This document shows, piece after piece, positions 1-13,171 of a stretch of DNA of 64,000 nucleotides. Under the pieces are notes generated by a model that searched no databases, had not been told where the DNA came from, and saw nothing but the letters and a program-made list of their open reading frames with translations. The stretch comes from Nematostella vectensis (lineage: Eukaryota; Cnidaria; Anthozoa; Actiniaria; Edwardsiidae). The stretch covers positions 11,328,203 to 11,392,202 of the forward strand of contig NC_064037.1 in the NCBI RefSeq assembly GCF_932526225.1, in the 5' to 3' direction. Numbering within the stretch: position 1 is the first letter of the stretch; every line of letters starts with the position of its first letter. The position numbers and the translations under genes were made by a program.

Positions 1-50
1 TATCCCTGGAATGGCGCTATTTTGCTTTTCAGGAACCGGGTGTCAATAGA

Positions 51-236
51 GTGATTTAGATCCATGACGCCGGCAAGAAGACGCCGCCTCGCGCACGTTC
101 GATTGCGCGCGCACGCTTTTCCTGCCGGCGTCGCGCCCTGTTCAGGACGGCATTTCTTGCTTTTTCACGTCCTCTTCAGGAAGGGACGCCGGCAAAAATT
201 GAACGTGCGCGAGGCGGCGTCGTGGATCTAAATCAC
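51..236. repeat. Foldback MITE-like inverted repeat
   Basis: The sequence starting GTGATTTAGATCCA at 51 returns as its reverse complement ending at 236. The arms of about 50 bp are GC-rich (GCCGCCTCGCGCACGTTC is shared), and the left arm has an extra segment of about 14 bp. It lies in an intron or upstream of the first visible HECTD4-like exon. No clear target duplication was found. Confidence 0.65.
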
Positions 237-334
237 CCTAATAATGCAACGTGCGCGCCGTCGTCTTCCCTCCGCCCTCGTAAATCATAACGTCCATATT
301 AGATGTTTGACCCTGACCTTGTTTCTCGTTTCAG

Positions 335-3300
335 AGGATTCGTATAACGAAATATATTATCTGCAATCCCTGGCTGCCCATAGCCTCCTGCGGCCCCAGG
401 AGGATGGTGGGATATCCGTGACGTCACCTCATTCGGTCTCGACACCACGTGACTGCCTCTCAGCCAATAACATTCGACCAAGTGCACTTTTCTACTCAAA
501 TCCTGGCAAGCTAAGAGCCGCCTTCCAACCCCTGGTTACTAGGCAACAGGGTCTAACCATGGTAACAGACAGCATCTGCCACGCCCTGCGTGTCCCTGTT
601 CAGGGGGTGTGGCATCGGGAAATCGTTGTAGGCCCAAGTGCTCAGGGTATCACGATGTCAGAGTCTTGTCCCGGAGCTGCCATCAGTGTTGTGTCGTGTC
701 GCGCGAACCCGTCCTACCTTACTGTTGGGTGAGAAGCTGTCTTCATATATATGTAGGCCCTTACCTAAGTCCTGGGAGGCTAAATCCAAACGAGCATTTG
801 TGATTGACTGACCCCAAAATCATGATACCTAGATTTTGAAAATACTTCAAATCCTGTAACGGTTTTCCGTGCGCACGTTACTATGGCCAAGCAAATGAAT
901 ATGCGTAAAACCCATTATCTTATTGACACGGACTCCCCCAGCCAAGCAGAGAATCAAAAAAGCTCAGAAGTTCGTGTCAATTTATGACTGTGATTCCCGC
1001 CTCCTGATTGATAAGTTTTCCCAAAAAGTGACACACCTGGGTATCGCGCGCTCGTCTTTTAACCGTTCAGGAGGGTGATAACTTTACATGTCGTTGTAGA
1101 TGGGTGAACAGCCGAAGGCCGCTGGTAACGATCCTGTGCCAATACGGTGCTTGTAAGCTCAACAAGAATGGCAAAGTGGCGCGCTACAAAGCCGTACAAT
1201 ACCCGTTCATTGATAAACCCCTGGCGAGCTCAGGAGACCCAGGTACCTACTGGACTGACATGTACCCCTCGCGCATCCTGCCTTGCAACACCCTTGACGT
1301 ACGAGTGGAAGATGGGGCCGTGGATGGACCAATCGTGGACGTTCACTTCATCAATCCTGATGTCCTCTTCGCTTTAGTGTTCATCGAGGTGTTTACGGAC
1401 TGTTTTCAGTGGCTGCCAGAAGAAGCTGATGAAAAAATAAGCAGATCAACTGTCTTGAATATCCTCGAAATTCTCACGTGTTTCTTGTTGAAGACCGCCC
1501 TCCCTGCTATACTTAGAGAGTCCATATTCCATCTTTTGGCCGAGCTCCTACGCGCAAGCCACAAGCTTGAGGTCCGTGCGGGGACTGTGTTGTCTCGCGA
1601 GTACACGGCGCCACTAACCCTTATACTGACCCGCCTTTCGCCGCTGCGCACCGAGCTTCAAAAGCTACTGGAGAAGGAGGTTTCTGCGACGACCACCTCG
1701 GCTCTAGATTTTGTTCTTAAGTGTAACTTCGAGAATGACAAGTTCAGCTCGTACCTGCAGGCCTTGTTTGAGCTGGTGCTGGCAACGGCGGAGGTTACTC
1801 CTCATGGGAGGGGACGGAGCGGGTCTTTGCGCGAACGACAGGGGTCAATCACCGAGGCCCTCTCTCAGGTGATGAAGTAAAAAAAACATCTCACTTAATA
1901 TTCAAATGAATCTCTCCTCTTCTGCGCTATCTATTCATTTCTCGCTCTATATAAATTAGCATACGTGCAACAAAAAGATATATAGACACTTCAGTATGTC
2001 ATCCTTATGCTCGATTACGATCCCGTCAGTGATTCCATTTTTTATATTCTACGGATAAAGGTGCAGATGATGTTTCTATTAACAACGAAGAAATTGAATG
2101 CCATAGATAAACAAACACGTACATTACCCTAGAGATCTAGATGCAAAGCCAAAAGTTCTTTGTATTTTCTCCCAGCTGCATTTTTAAGGTTCGGCGGAAG
2201 GGATTTTATTGATCCTTGTATGGAAGTAAAATAAAAATTCGCGTTGACAATAGGAATTTCAAAATATAAATGTGCTGCCCCGATTTGGATCTCAAGAGTC
2301 TTGAATCGCTTTCATTGAATTACTTTTATATTGGTCTCTATGGAGTGCTTAACCTCTTCTCTCATTTCCAGGCAAGCTCTGCCGAGTCCTCTCCCACAGG
2401 AGCCCAACATTTCGAGTTCAAAACCGAGAACGCCCCTAGCAAAGATACCAAAGATGCCCCCGTAAGTAGTCCACCGCCGACGTGGCACCTGCGACGGCGA
2501 CAGAGTCTGAGGAAGAGAAAACGCGCTATGAACGTGCCCGAGGTACTGTCCCCCACGGACAGCATGCCGTGGTTCGACACAGTGCTATCAAGCGTTTTAC
2601 TGCTCCAGCACCTATTAAACCCAGACGACAATAGAGGGGTGAATATTCTCAACGAGAGCCTCTTTGGTGTGGTCTCCCAGAAATCGAGTGTGCTTCAGAG
2701 GTTACTGGTCATCACAAATATCCCTAAGACACTAAGCAAGCATGAAGCGCTAAATGCGATCAAGAAAGCTTGTAAGCCATGTGGAGGAGTCGTCATGGAG
2801 AGTCTATACTTGCCTGAAACTACATCACCAAAAAAATCGCCAACAGACGCGGAGAGCAAAGAGACGCTGGCGGATCTTCGAAAGTTTCTTCCCAGTGCTC
2901 AGACCTACAAACCAGAAGCGATCAAAGGCAACGCGGTGGTCGAGTTACAGAGTGGGAGTCAACTAGATCTAGCGCGGCAGAACCTTGTGTCGAGCAAGAC
3001 TTTGAGACCCTCTGGTCAAGAGGAGGTCGGGATAGCGAGGGTCAAGTTGGACCTACTCATGGAAGGAACCAATGAACTTGTGGCTTTCGCGGTATTTGAC
3101 AGCTATATGTGTTCTCGGCTGTTTGAGGAGAGAAGACTTAAACCTCAGGCAAAGGTAGTTTTAGCGGAGATCTTCATGAGTTGTGTCAAGTCTACAACTA
3201 ATACTCTGTTTAGCGGCGATGGCGGAGAGCAACGGAGGGCCAAGTCTGTATTTGACAAAACAAGTATCAGACCCGCAGATGTGCGTTCCTGGGTAAAGGA

Positions 3301-6300
3301 GATGGTCGAAGAGGCGTTGAATGATCCCGATGATGCTCTGGACAATGTTTGTGTAGACGACCCGTCCAAACGAAACTGTATTCAAGTACGTCACCGTGAC
3401 CAGTTGAGTCACACTCTACAGTTCGTCACGGAGGAGCAGATGTGTCACGCAACACCGGGCAACCTTCTTGCCGTGTTCATGGCGACGGTAGGCGCGGAGA
3501 GGCAGGAGTCGCTCGAGCTAGCTTGGCAGGTTCTGATGGAGCATGGGCTGGTTGTGTCTCAAGAACAGGGAGAGATAGTCCTGTGTCTTACCAAGGGCGA
3601 GTTCTTGCACTGGGTCACGTGTCTAGGACCCGGGAGCTCCAGGCTTATATGGAAAGGGCTGCTCGCGTGTGGATACGACATAAGTCTCGAGAGGTCAGTT
3701 CTGCACATTCTAACAATTGGCTATAATTTTATTTGACACCTAATAACCCAATTCCCTTACGTGACGCAAGTGTATCACATCCTTAAATGATCTGAGAAGG
3801 TCCGCATTTGCAATGAAATAAACTCGTTGTCTCACCAACACTGATATAACTCTCAGTATAACATCCAGTAAATTTTCTCAAGTATTGAATTTCTCGTTTG
3901 TTTTGCTGCATCTGAAAAAAATGTGTTAATCCAAGAAGTTTTGCAAAATGTGCGCCTTTCAGAAACGCGAAAGTTTTTATTTCGCGAAGAGTTCCTGTTA
4001 TTAGGTACTAAGCTCCTGATGTATGAATCCGCTTTGAAAGGTTAGATACACATCATTGCTTATCCTGATTTAATTGTGTTATTCTAAAAAGTTATTTTGG
4101 AGGGCGTTATTCTGAAATTATTATCATCGTCTGACCATCTCTTGGTTGATCACGTGTCATTTAGGTGCACGTTCATCTCGCCCGAGGAGGTTGTGGAGGA
4201 TAACAAGCGATGGTCTGTGGCTAAAGATGGGAGTCTCATCCAGTTTGTAGACTCTCTGTGTCTGGCAATGTCGAGCTCTCCATCGCGTCTCTGTCCCGAC
4301 GAGATACACATCAACGATGCTGACAGGTCTAGCGAGGTCTTCGGCGTTCTTAGGGGTGAGTTAAGCCATGCTATTTCTGAGTTACATATTGGAAACATTG
4401 TTGGTGGAAACAATGATTGATAAGAAACTGCGCACCACAAAAAGAAGTCCATTCAATACAATAAAGCCTCGATCAAACGGAGATGAGAGTAGATGAGAGT
4501 TCTAATTCTCATGTCAGTTTGACCGTGGACTCTCACGCACTCTCATCGACCCTCACTGACTCATTCTCTTTGAACATGTTCAAATTCGACACGAGAATTG
4601 ATGAGAATTGTCGTCTTTTAATAGCGTGAATGAGAGTATTTCGATCAGTATTTCACAAAAAGTAAGACCCTGTCCCCACGTATCCGTTTTCGTTTGAAAC
4701 GCAACATTTTTGTTCCGTTTTCAAAAAGATCCGCGTCCACACGAAGCGTTTTCATTTTGACACAGCCCGTCCCCACGAAAACGCAGAAACGATACGAAAA
4801 CAATAACAAGTTCTACAGCGCATGCGTACTCGCGCGCCAAGTGGACTGGACCTGAGTTATCACGCCATCGTTTTCGAAAGGTTCCGTTTTCAAATTGTTC
4901 CCATCTGGAGATCGTTTTCAAATTGTTCCGTTTTCGGTCATCGTTTTCGCGTTTCCGTGTGGACGATACCCGTATCCGTAACAAAAAGGTTGCGTTTTCA
5001 AACGAAAACGGATACGTGGGGACCGGGTCTAAATTTTTACGTATAATTCCTGGTGTTCAGTGATGAATCCTGAAGTCAAATAATTATTTAAAAAAAAGTG
5101 ATCACTTTCATCAATTCTCATTTCCATTTGATTGAGGTTTCAAACGCCATGGCCAAAGAGTAACTTACACATTGTTAACTGTGTTTGAGAAAAGTGCGGT
5201 ACTCCTGAAAAGACTTTACTGTATTATTACTGTTTACTGTATTCTTTAATACTTTTATACTTGTGTTTGTCTCACCAGATCACTCTCTGACGAGTATTCG
5301 CTCTCGGTTCGCGTTTCTTAAGACCTTGAACCAGTCGATAGAGCAGCTTGTGCTTCCGCTGACAGATATGCGCACGAACGCCACGCACCCGCTCAGCACG
5401 GCGGCCCTTCTGCATAGCGCCAGCACCATCCTGTTTTACGATACAAAGATGGCTTTCCTGAAGAGAATGCTTGACCATTCAAACCATCGTGGCTCGTCCT
5501 ACATAGCCCCAGAGTTATCACTTGACCCGCTAGAGACGATAGAGGGTAAGGGAATATAACGAGTGTTTATTTAACGAAATTGAACACAGCTGCAGCACAG
5601 CACAGCACAGCTGCCACACAGCTTTTTCCATTCATTATAGCAGAGAGACAACTTTGTTAAAGTACTTAGGAAAAGTACTACACCCCTTTCGGCTAAACTG
5701 CAGAATACCCGTCCACCTATTTGCATTTTACTTGTATTTACTGCCTCGTTCTATAGAAATCGATGTGTGAAGTCTCATTGTTAACTATTTGTGGACGGGT
5801 ATTCTGCAGTTGCTCCCCCCTTTCTTAGATAAGCCCTTGTTTTGTTTTGTCATATTTAAGATTTTACAGTCGACAAGCCAGCTTCATCGGGGCAGTTTCT
5901 GCCAGTCTTGAGTTGAGTTGTGTGTTCTGTTTTGTTATTATCTGGGTTATATAGTAGACAAGCCAGCTTCTTCGGGGCAGTTCCTACAGGCTGCTAAGGG
6001 TTTGTCGTCCGTCACGTCGGCGGGCCTGCGTGTGAAAGTCGCTACTGGTGGAGACCCGGTTTTTCCGCTGAGGGTACACCTGAGAGGCGAGCAAGTGCTC
6101 GGATCTGGTGAGTTTTCACTCGAGGATCTTAAATTTCAGTTTGTATAAAAATGTAGTAGTGGATGAGAATTACACAAAATAATAATCAATAGCATTAATA
6201 TTCAAGGTTGCTATTGTGAACACAATTTGATTCCTCATTTTAAAACACAACACACTAACAAAATAAACCTCGATTTGCTCTTTGCATATTCGAATTTGGG

Positions 6301-9300
6301 AAAATCTCGTTCGTTCTTATAAAAAAGGTTCTATAAGTCCGAGAAAGAGTTGACATAAACTACCCAACACCCATTTCCGACTTGTTCCTTGTTGGTAAGG
6401 TTCAGTACTCAGTGAGACGTTCATGATAAGCTTACTTGTTCCTTGTGGGTGTTTTGATGTGACTCGTATTAAGCTAACTGACTCTGGTCTTCCAGGAGGG
6501 TCGTTTCGTCACTTCATGTGGTTGATGGCTCGTGAGCTGCAGAGTCCACTCGTGGACTTATTGATGCCTTGTCCCAGCGCCGCGGCCAACAGGAACAAGG
6601 TGTAAATCTCATGAGATAGGAAGTCACGCAAGGTCATTCTTAGGGTGTAATGTTTTCCGTGCTTTACCTTTCTTTGCTTACCGTGTTTGTACTGTGATTA
6701 AAAGTTAAAGCAGTGCTCATTTATCTGTTTAAAAAACATTACAACAAATAGCAAATGCCAATTTTTAAATGACGGTTCTACTAATCAAGGGATACGTTTG
6801 GTCTTATCATATTTCTACTGTATACTTTACTTTTTTGCTTAAAACTGATATGCAGCGTTGGGTATAAGAAATTCCATTTGCAATTTGTCTTTGTCTCGCT
6901 GTTTGTACTGACATTTTTAAAAATTGTTTCTGGGTATATCATGAGGTCGAAAAGAGAAACAATTACTTCTATTCCATTGTCAAACGAAAAATTTGTCCTT
7001 CTTATAGGGAAAGTTCATACTAAAGCCAGGACCGATGACGTACTCGGATGAGAAGCTTCTGATCTTCTTTGGTCAGGTAAATTTAGATATCGCAGCTGAA
7101 TAGATCGCTTCTTCGATGAATGAAAGCTCCATGCTCCATAGATTTTCACCCGCTTTATAGTATGGTACTAGGAGAATCCCGTCGTGTTCAAAGTGCCTTT
7201 AATAACGGGGTTAACTGCGTTCAAGAATTTGAAATCGATATATACTACTTATTAACCGAGTGTGAGGTCATTACCGGGAAATCTCAGACCGAGGTCTTGA
7301 CGTACGGACTGAGCGATAGCGAGGTCCGTACAAAAGACCGAGGTCTGAGATTTCCCGGTAATGACCGAACGGAAAAGGTTACTAAGTTATTTATTATATG
7401 GCATTTATCTTAGACAAAAAGCGAATAAAAACTCAAAACGGAAATGAGAAAAACTTCCGCTTGCGCACGTAACTTTTGGTGAAAGTGCTACAAGTGCTCA
7501 CTCAAATGACAAATCCATATCTTTCTTTGTCAGATTTTGATTTGAGTTGAAAAATGCGAGAATAATTTTGCTTTGGTCGCCCGAGCACTCGGTGTCACTC
7601 TGAACTCATAAAAGAAAGAATTTTTCTTAATGCCCGGTCATTATCGTGAGATCTTGCCCGCTCTTCAGCCAATCAGAGCGCGCGTATGATCGTTGCCATA
7701 TAATTATATCGTTATCTTCCCTTTAGTTGCTCGGGATTTCGCTTCGTTCGGACATCCCCCTCGCCGTGGACCTGATGCCAGTGTTCTGGAAGAGCCTTTT
7801 GGGTCGACAACTGGATGCCAAAGAAGACCTCCGCGCCACTGACATTCTTACCTATAACTACCTGCGAAGATTCTCAGAGGTAAGCAGACATAAAGAGGCG
7901 CGTGAAAGAAAATGCCTTTAGTGTTGGGTGCTTGAAAATCTTGTCAGTCTATTTGTAGTGGGGACCAGGGCCGTAGCCAGATGGAAACCCTGGCAAAATC
8001 ACTGTGACTGTACTCTCCTTGCATCGATGTATTCCCCTTGTATCGATGATTCGAGGAGAGTACTATGGCGGAGATTATAGCTTTTTGAATTATGTATGAG
8101 GGAAGGTTCTCGGTTCATCTCATACTGGCTACGGCATTAGTGGTAAAAAGATATAAACCATATAACAGTTAAATTAATGAATGGGTACGAGACCAATACG
8201 CGCCTTACTATACTAATAATAGATCGAAACAAAGGAAGAATTCGCCACGCTGTGTTTCGAGGCTGACCTGTGCCCGTATTACTTCGTCTACACGTCCCTG
8301 CCCGGGGATGAAGTGGAACTATGCCCTGATGGAGCTGATGTGCCGGTAACGTAAGTATACGAGAAGTGCTGATATATTTGCTTTCACTTGCTTTGCGAGA
8401 GGAGACCCAAACTAAAACCTAGAAGTACATTAAAAGTCGGCAACGATCTTAGTAAGTTGTCTTAATTTGGTGGTCAAAGGAAACGCAAAGTGCTCAGTAC
8501 AATTTGTGACATCTTGCGCTGCATTTTTAAAAGCGCACAAGAATCGCCGTGTATGCCATCCGCGCGTTCAGGTTGAGCAGGGAGTTGTTGGTTGAGCGAT
8601 TCTTATCGTTGTTTTCTCATACCATCTAGATGGGAGAATCGCCGGGAGTACGTGGATGCCATTCGCGCTTTAAGGTTGAGCGAGCTGCGCTGCGAAGCCC
8701 GCATCGCCGCGGTACAATGCGGACTGTACTCGGTCGTACCGCTGCACGTGTTAGCGGTGCTGTCACCTGCAGACCTCGAGACCCGTATGTGTGGGATACC
8801 TACGGTGGACCTGGACTTCCTTAAGGTACCATAGGCTACTACTGATACCTAGGGCACACTAGCAACATAACAATATAACGACATGGGCGCGCGCACCATG
8901 TTTAGCCCGACATAACGACGTGGACATAATGACATAAAAGAAAAAACATGTTTTTTCTCTTATGTCGTTATGTCGAAGATAAGAGTGCGCGCGACCATGT
9001 CGATATGTCGCTAGTGTGCACTAGGCTTAACACTGGCTAATGGGCAGCCGGATTTGTAATTGTTGCATTGCAAATGGTTACAGTTAAATTTATAGATTTG
9101 TTATAAACAGATCTTTTAAATCGAAAAGACATCAGCGTATCAGCCTTTCATTAGTACAGATTTCCCAATAAGCGTTAGTAGGTAATATCCGAGCAATGTT
9201 GTCTCTGTGCTGCGCAGTTGCCAACATAAGTATCGACTTTTGGTCAACCAAATAAAGTACTACCAGTAATACGGAGCGATGTTGGCACTGTTTGTACAAG

Positions 9301-11232
9301 GTTGAGGTTACATTAGAGGCTTGGCTATATGGTATAACTGTAAAATCAAACACGAAGCGTTCCTGGAGCAAGTTAAAACTTCATGTTTTATCTTATCAGG
9401 CCCACACCACGTACGTCGCTGGAATAAAGGACACTGATTTACATATTGAATATTTCTGGAATGCTCTAGAGAACTTCTCTCAGGTAAATCATGAAAAATC
9501 GTTAAAGATTACTTTATTATTAGTTTGCCCTTTTTGTACTAACTGTATTGGATGGTTTCCTTACAAAGGATCAGCTGCGGAAGTTTATAAAGTTCGCTTG
9601 TAACCAGGAGCGACTGCCAATTCGCTGTTCGTGTCAGGAGGGAAACTCTTCATCGGTACATGTTCCCCCGTATCCCATGAAGATTGGACCTCCAGGTGGC
9701 AGGGGTGAGTCGTCCATCATATACATACAACTTGTTTTTTTTTTTTCCCTAACTGAAGTACTGGGACGTTTGCAACCATAAGCATACTAAGAGACGTGGT
9801 AGCAATTGATTACCATAATACGTACGATTAGGTCCAGTGTTTTGGAGCGATGAAAAAATCAATTGAGTTAGAAGTACAATATATTACTCCGCTATAGTAT
9901 ACGTACCACGATCCTGCCAATCATCCAATTGTGTGACGCGCGCTACTGTTGCCGTTTACTGACAAATATATGCATGGCGTTGTTCCCTTCCATTGTTTTA
10001 CCTCGTTCTCTAATACGCTCCAGTGGCGTCAATTGTTTCAGACACTAATGGATTAATTTGTCAGAGTATTGGACAACCCTAATCGAATCCCGATTGGCTT
10101 ACTTCACAAATTTACCAAGGTGCCACGCTAGCGCGCGCCGTTTAGTAACGTGTTTTTTTTTTAGTAATTTGCTGCTAGAAAGGAACTTCTATATAACGCC
10201 GATGTCCGCTTAAGGGTGTTCGGAATTTAGTTTGTTATGCGACCTTGGTTGCTACGCTGACGCGCGCGCAATTTAGCGGAAAAAAATCGCTTCCGGTTTG
10301 AAAATGGCTGGCTTTTCAGGGCTGGCTGAGGGCTTTCGCATTTGGAAAGGGTTTATTATTTTTTATACAATTTACCATGCTTATATGCTAAAATGCCGCC
10401 AACTGGGCGTAGCAAAAAAAGGAAAAGATGTGCTTTGGCATCACAAAGTCGCTGGTCTGAAGGCAGCGTGGAGAGCGCCGTGCACTAGGTTTGGTGGCTT
10501 AGCAGCCGCGCCTCCAAATAATCTGGGTCACACAGCGCATGCGCTAAAAACAACTTCCGTCGCACAAAAAAGGTAAAATGGCACCTTAAATGTTTGAAAT
10601 AGTGAAATATTGCTTACCCTTTGCTTGTTAAAACTGAGCATGGATTAAGGCGTACAGGTCAAAATGAAAAACATGACCAAAATACCCCAATGGCTTGCAC
10701 ATTTATTGGTCTAAAAAATTGATTTTTCAATATTTCTTCAAATCCATGCTCACGTTTGTTCAGAAAGAAATTATGAATACTCTGAACTTTCTAAAATCCT
10801 TTGAAAAAAATTTAAAGGCAAATATTTTTTTTTCTGCTGTAATGACGTCATCCGATGACGTCACCTAATGACATCATCAATATGTAGCCCGATGAGTCAC
10901 TTGACCAATTTCAGCAGTAAAACTCTTTTTCTAACAAAATTACAGTAATTGAAATTTTCCCTGGCAACCTTACTTCCGAACACCCTTGATGTGAGTTTCT
11001 ACTGAATGACTTTCGAATGCTTCCGTGAAATAGAGGGTATTTGCTTGATGGAGACGGTACCTGTATAAGACTTCTGATTTCAATCGTTGTAGGTCGTGCT
11101 GACTCGCGGTACATCCGCGTGGAGACATGCATGTTCATGATCAAGTTGCCGCCATATTCAACCCAGGAAATCATGACAAGCAAGCTTCTCTACGCTATAA
11201 ACTGTCGAGAGGACCCCCTCACCGACCTTTAG
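335..11232 (+). CDS. HECTD4: HECTD4-like HECT-type E3 ubiquitin ligase, C-terminal part (14 exons)
   Basis: The last step of ubiquitin transfer to substrates is made by the C-terminal HECT domain of this protein. The exons read 335-728, 1100-1868, 2372-3693, 4165-4355, 5279-5545, 5955-6107, 6496-6599, 7008-7076, 7727-7879, 8223-8350, 8630-8825, 9400-9483, 9569-9704 and 11093-11232. Each has AG and GT borders, and all phases join, giving 1367 codons plus stop (TAG 11230-11232). The HECT domain starts near the exon at 5955 (GGSFRHFMW at 6498, DILTYNYLRRF near 7860). It ends with CNQERLP, HVPPYPMKI and ETCMFMIKLP, where the Cys of ETCMF in the last exon is the probable thioester cysteine. HECTD4 is about 4000 residues in vertebrates, so roughly the first two thirds lie left of the window. 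The first exon (335-728) fits by phase only and is the least certain. Its introns hold several MITEs. Confidence 0.85.
4463..5146. repeat. MITE carrying a nested second MITE (HECTD4-like intron)
   Basis: The outer arms match as an inverted repeat: CCTCGATCAAACGGAGATGA from 4467 against the reverse complement of the stretch ending at about 5146. The outer element is interrupted by another inverted-repeat element at 4665-5030. This is a nested insertion inside the intron 4356-5278. Confidence 0.6.
4665..5030. repeat. MITE with long terminal inverted repeats, copy 1
   Basis: It begins AGACCCTGTCCCCACGTATC and ends with its reverse complement, which carries a few differences. The arms are about 60 bp and rich in CGTTTTC and GAAAACG. 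A second partial copy lies at about 13690-13907 on the far side of the HECTD4-like gene. Confidence 0.75.
5869..5910 (+). pseudogene. Duplicated start of the 5955 exon (pseudo-exon)
   Basis: A copy of the first 38 or so bases of the exon at 5955, with the preceding AG, lies 84-85 bp upstream. It shares GACAAGCCAGCTTC and TCGGGGCAGTT with a few substitutions. The T-rich tract in front is also duplicated. After about 12 codons the copy runs into a TGA, so it looks like a decayed tandem duplication of the splice acceptor and exon start. Confidence 0.7.
7265..7366. repeat. Near-perfect palindrome (hairpin MITE)
   Basis: The arms 7265-7307 and 7326-7366 are inverted copies of each other (GGTCATTACCGGGAAATCTC shared) around an 18-nt spacer. 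It lies in the HECTD4-like intron 7077-7726. A loosely related GACCGAGGTCTTG stretch occurs near 29261. Confidence 0.75.
8848..9026. repeat. Short MITE with imperfect inverted repeats
   Basis: The stretch from CCTAGGGCACACTAGC to GCTAGTGTGCACTAGG is an inverted repeat of about 180 bp. Inside it ACATAACGAC-type words repeat in both orientations. It sits in the HECTD4-like intron 8826-9399. Confidence 0.65.
10214..10985. mobile_element. Non-autonomous TTAA-type element (GGGTGTTCGGAA ends)
   Basis: The left end GGGTGTTCGGAA follows TTAA (10210-10213). The right end TTCCGAACACCC is followed by TTGA, a decayed TTAA. Length is 772 bp and no transposase was seen. TTAA flanks suggest mobilisation by a piggyBac-type transposase. 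It lies in the last HECTD4-like intron. Confidence 0.6.
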
Positions 11233-13171
11233 GCCGGTACTGTGCCACGTTAACCCATATAATATAACTCATCAATGCACAATGCAAACATTCGGTTTTC
11301 CAAAATCTTATTATAGCTGCTAATCACTACTGTGCCAGGCAAGGCGTTACATGAACACGTCTTTTCCATCCGCTGAGGGCTGTCGCATTTGGAAAGGTGA
11401 TCTCGAACAAATTGGTGTCTGCGCCTTACTGTTACCTGGCCCCATATATAGGATATTTTGGGGCAGGACGAAATTTTCCACCAAGTAATGCAAGTTGCAG
11501 ATTTTACTTTATTTTGATTTTTGTTTTCTGATATGTAAGTAGCAATCCGTGGGCAACATCCGGATCTTTGTAAATACACCTATTCGTCTGAAGCTGCTTC
11601 GGTCGCTCAATTTCGCAAAAATAATATTTACACTTCGCAAATGAGATGTACAGAATTTTTCTATATAATTTATATGCATTGACCACGTGAATGTGGACAT
11701 GAATGCTTTTTATATCATTTTTAATAGGATTTGGTATTAAAATTATCTTCTAGCTTTATGCTTCACTTGCTTCTGTTGTCTTAACCTTTTAATGTACTAA
11801 GGATGGTATAGCAGAGACGGGCCTACCTCCTGGTTGTTTTAGTTTTATCTTTTGTTAGTTATTTTAGGTTTGTTTTAACCATTGTTCTTATCCACTACTG
11901 AAACATTTTCTATCAATCTGAATCTTTTCTATGAATCTGGCTACGAATTCGCCAGATGCGGAAAAGGTTCTTTAATGAATTTATTTATCAAAACATTGTC
12001 AGACCAAGAATTTATATATATATATAAAAAAACATGCGGTGCGTGTCAAATAAAATGTACAACGAAGTGACAATGTTAAAATATCATATGAATTATATAT
12101 AAATTAATACGAATTTCAATTTCATATGAACAACAACTGCTGGCACTCGTTAATATAACTATGCACATTCTGGATGACGATTGATAATTCCATCTTATTA
12201 GGATGATTATCCGTAGATCAGGATCCCATTTACTCGCAACAGTGAGTTTGTTTTCATCTGAGATATCCACGGTAATTACCTTATCTTGCATTCAATGCCT
12301 TTATGGGCATTGAGGAAGAACCTTGTTGGCAGTGGTTGCCAGGAGTTCCTGCTTTGTATCGAGGTACATCTATAGTCAAATGTGTAACCAGTGGGCAGTA
12401 CCTTGTGATAGAATGAAGTCATTTTAAGTAAGGCAACTCACTTGCCTATTTGTTCTATCACAGTGGTATTTACAGCTACCTCGCTTAATTCCATTCACAG
12501 CTCCCAGACGGAAACAAAAGTACCAGGTGAGATACCTTGATGAATTTTCCTGATTACCGCGAGCAGCTCCATTGACCGATCGTTTCTTTTGTCCTTTGAT
12601 GACGGTAGTTGAAGTTTATCAACCATTTGTTATTGCCATGATCCGTAGTAATCTAGTTATGTAAAAGATCTTTGCTGTGCTGTCGTCTGTCGTGCTTATT
12701 GTCGCTATTACAAGAACCCTAATGGCAGGGCTTCATTTGTTCCCAGAAATATCAATCTCTGTAACGTTCAGTAAACAAAAGGTACGTTTTCTGTCGTTGA
12801 TCACCTTCCAATTAGAATGGCGTCTCTGATCATAGCTCGTATAGCCCTTAAGGAGGACTGTAGATCTTCGTTAATCCTTGCAGACTTGGTCATCGCACGA
12901 CGTATACACCTATTTCAAATAAGGTTGCACTCGGTGAATCCATGTGTCGTAATGAGCACTGCTTCATGGACTCATCTATTTATACGCTACCTAGGGGGCA
13001 ACTGTGGGTTACAACAAATGGATTTTCCTGTGCAACCTTATTTTAAAATGGGCGATTACGTGGCACGGGCAAGATATCGAGATGCAAATGAAGGAGTTAT
13101 CGCAATCCCTTGTCAACCTGACAACACAGGTTGAGGATCCCACTCGCCTCCTGGACGTTATAGTCGCCTCG
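11233..13171. other. Intergenic space between two convergent gene 3' ends
   Basis: The HECTD4-like stop is at 11232 and the MORC2-like stop is at 13172-13174 on the other strand. The stretch holds both presumed 3' UTRs. I see no further exon with good borders and no RNA gene. Confidence 0.5.
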
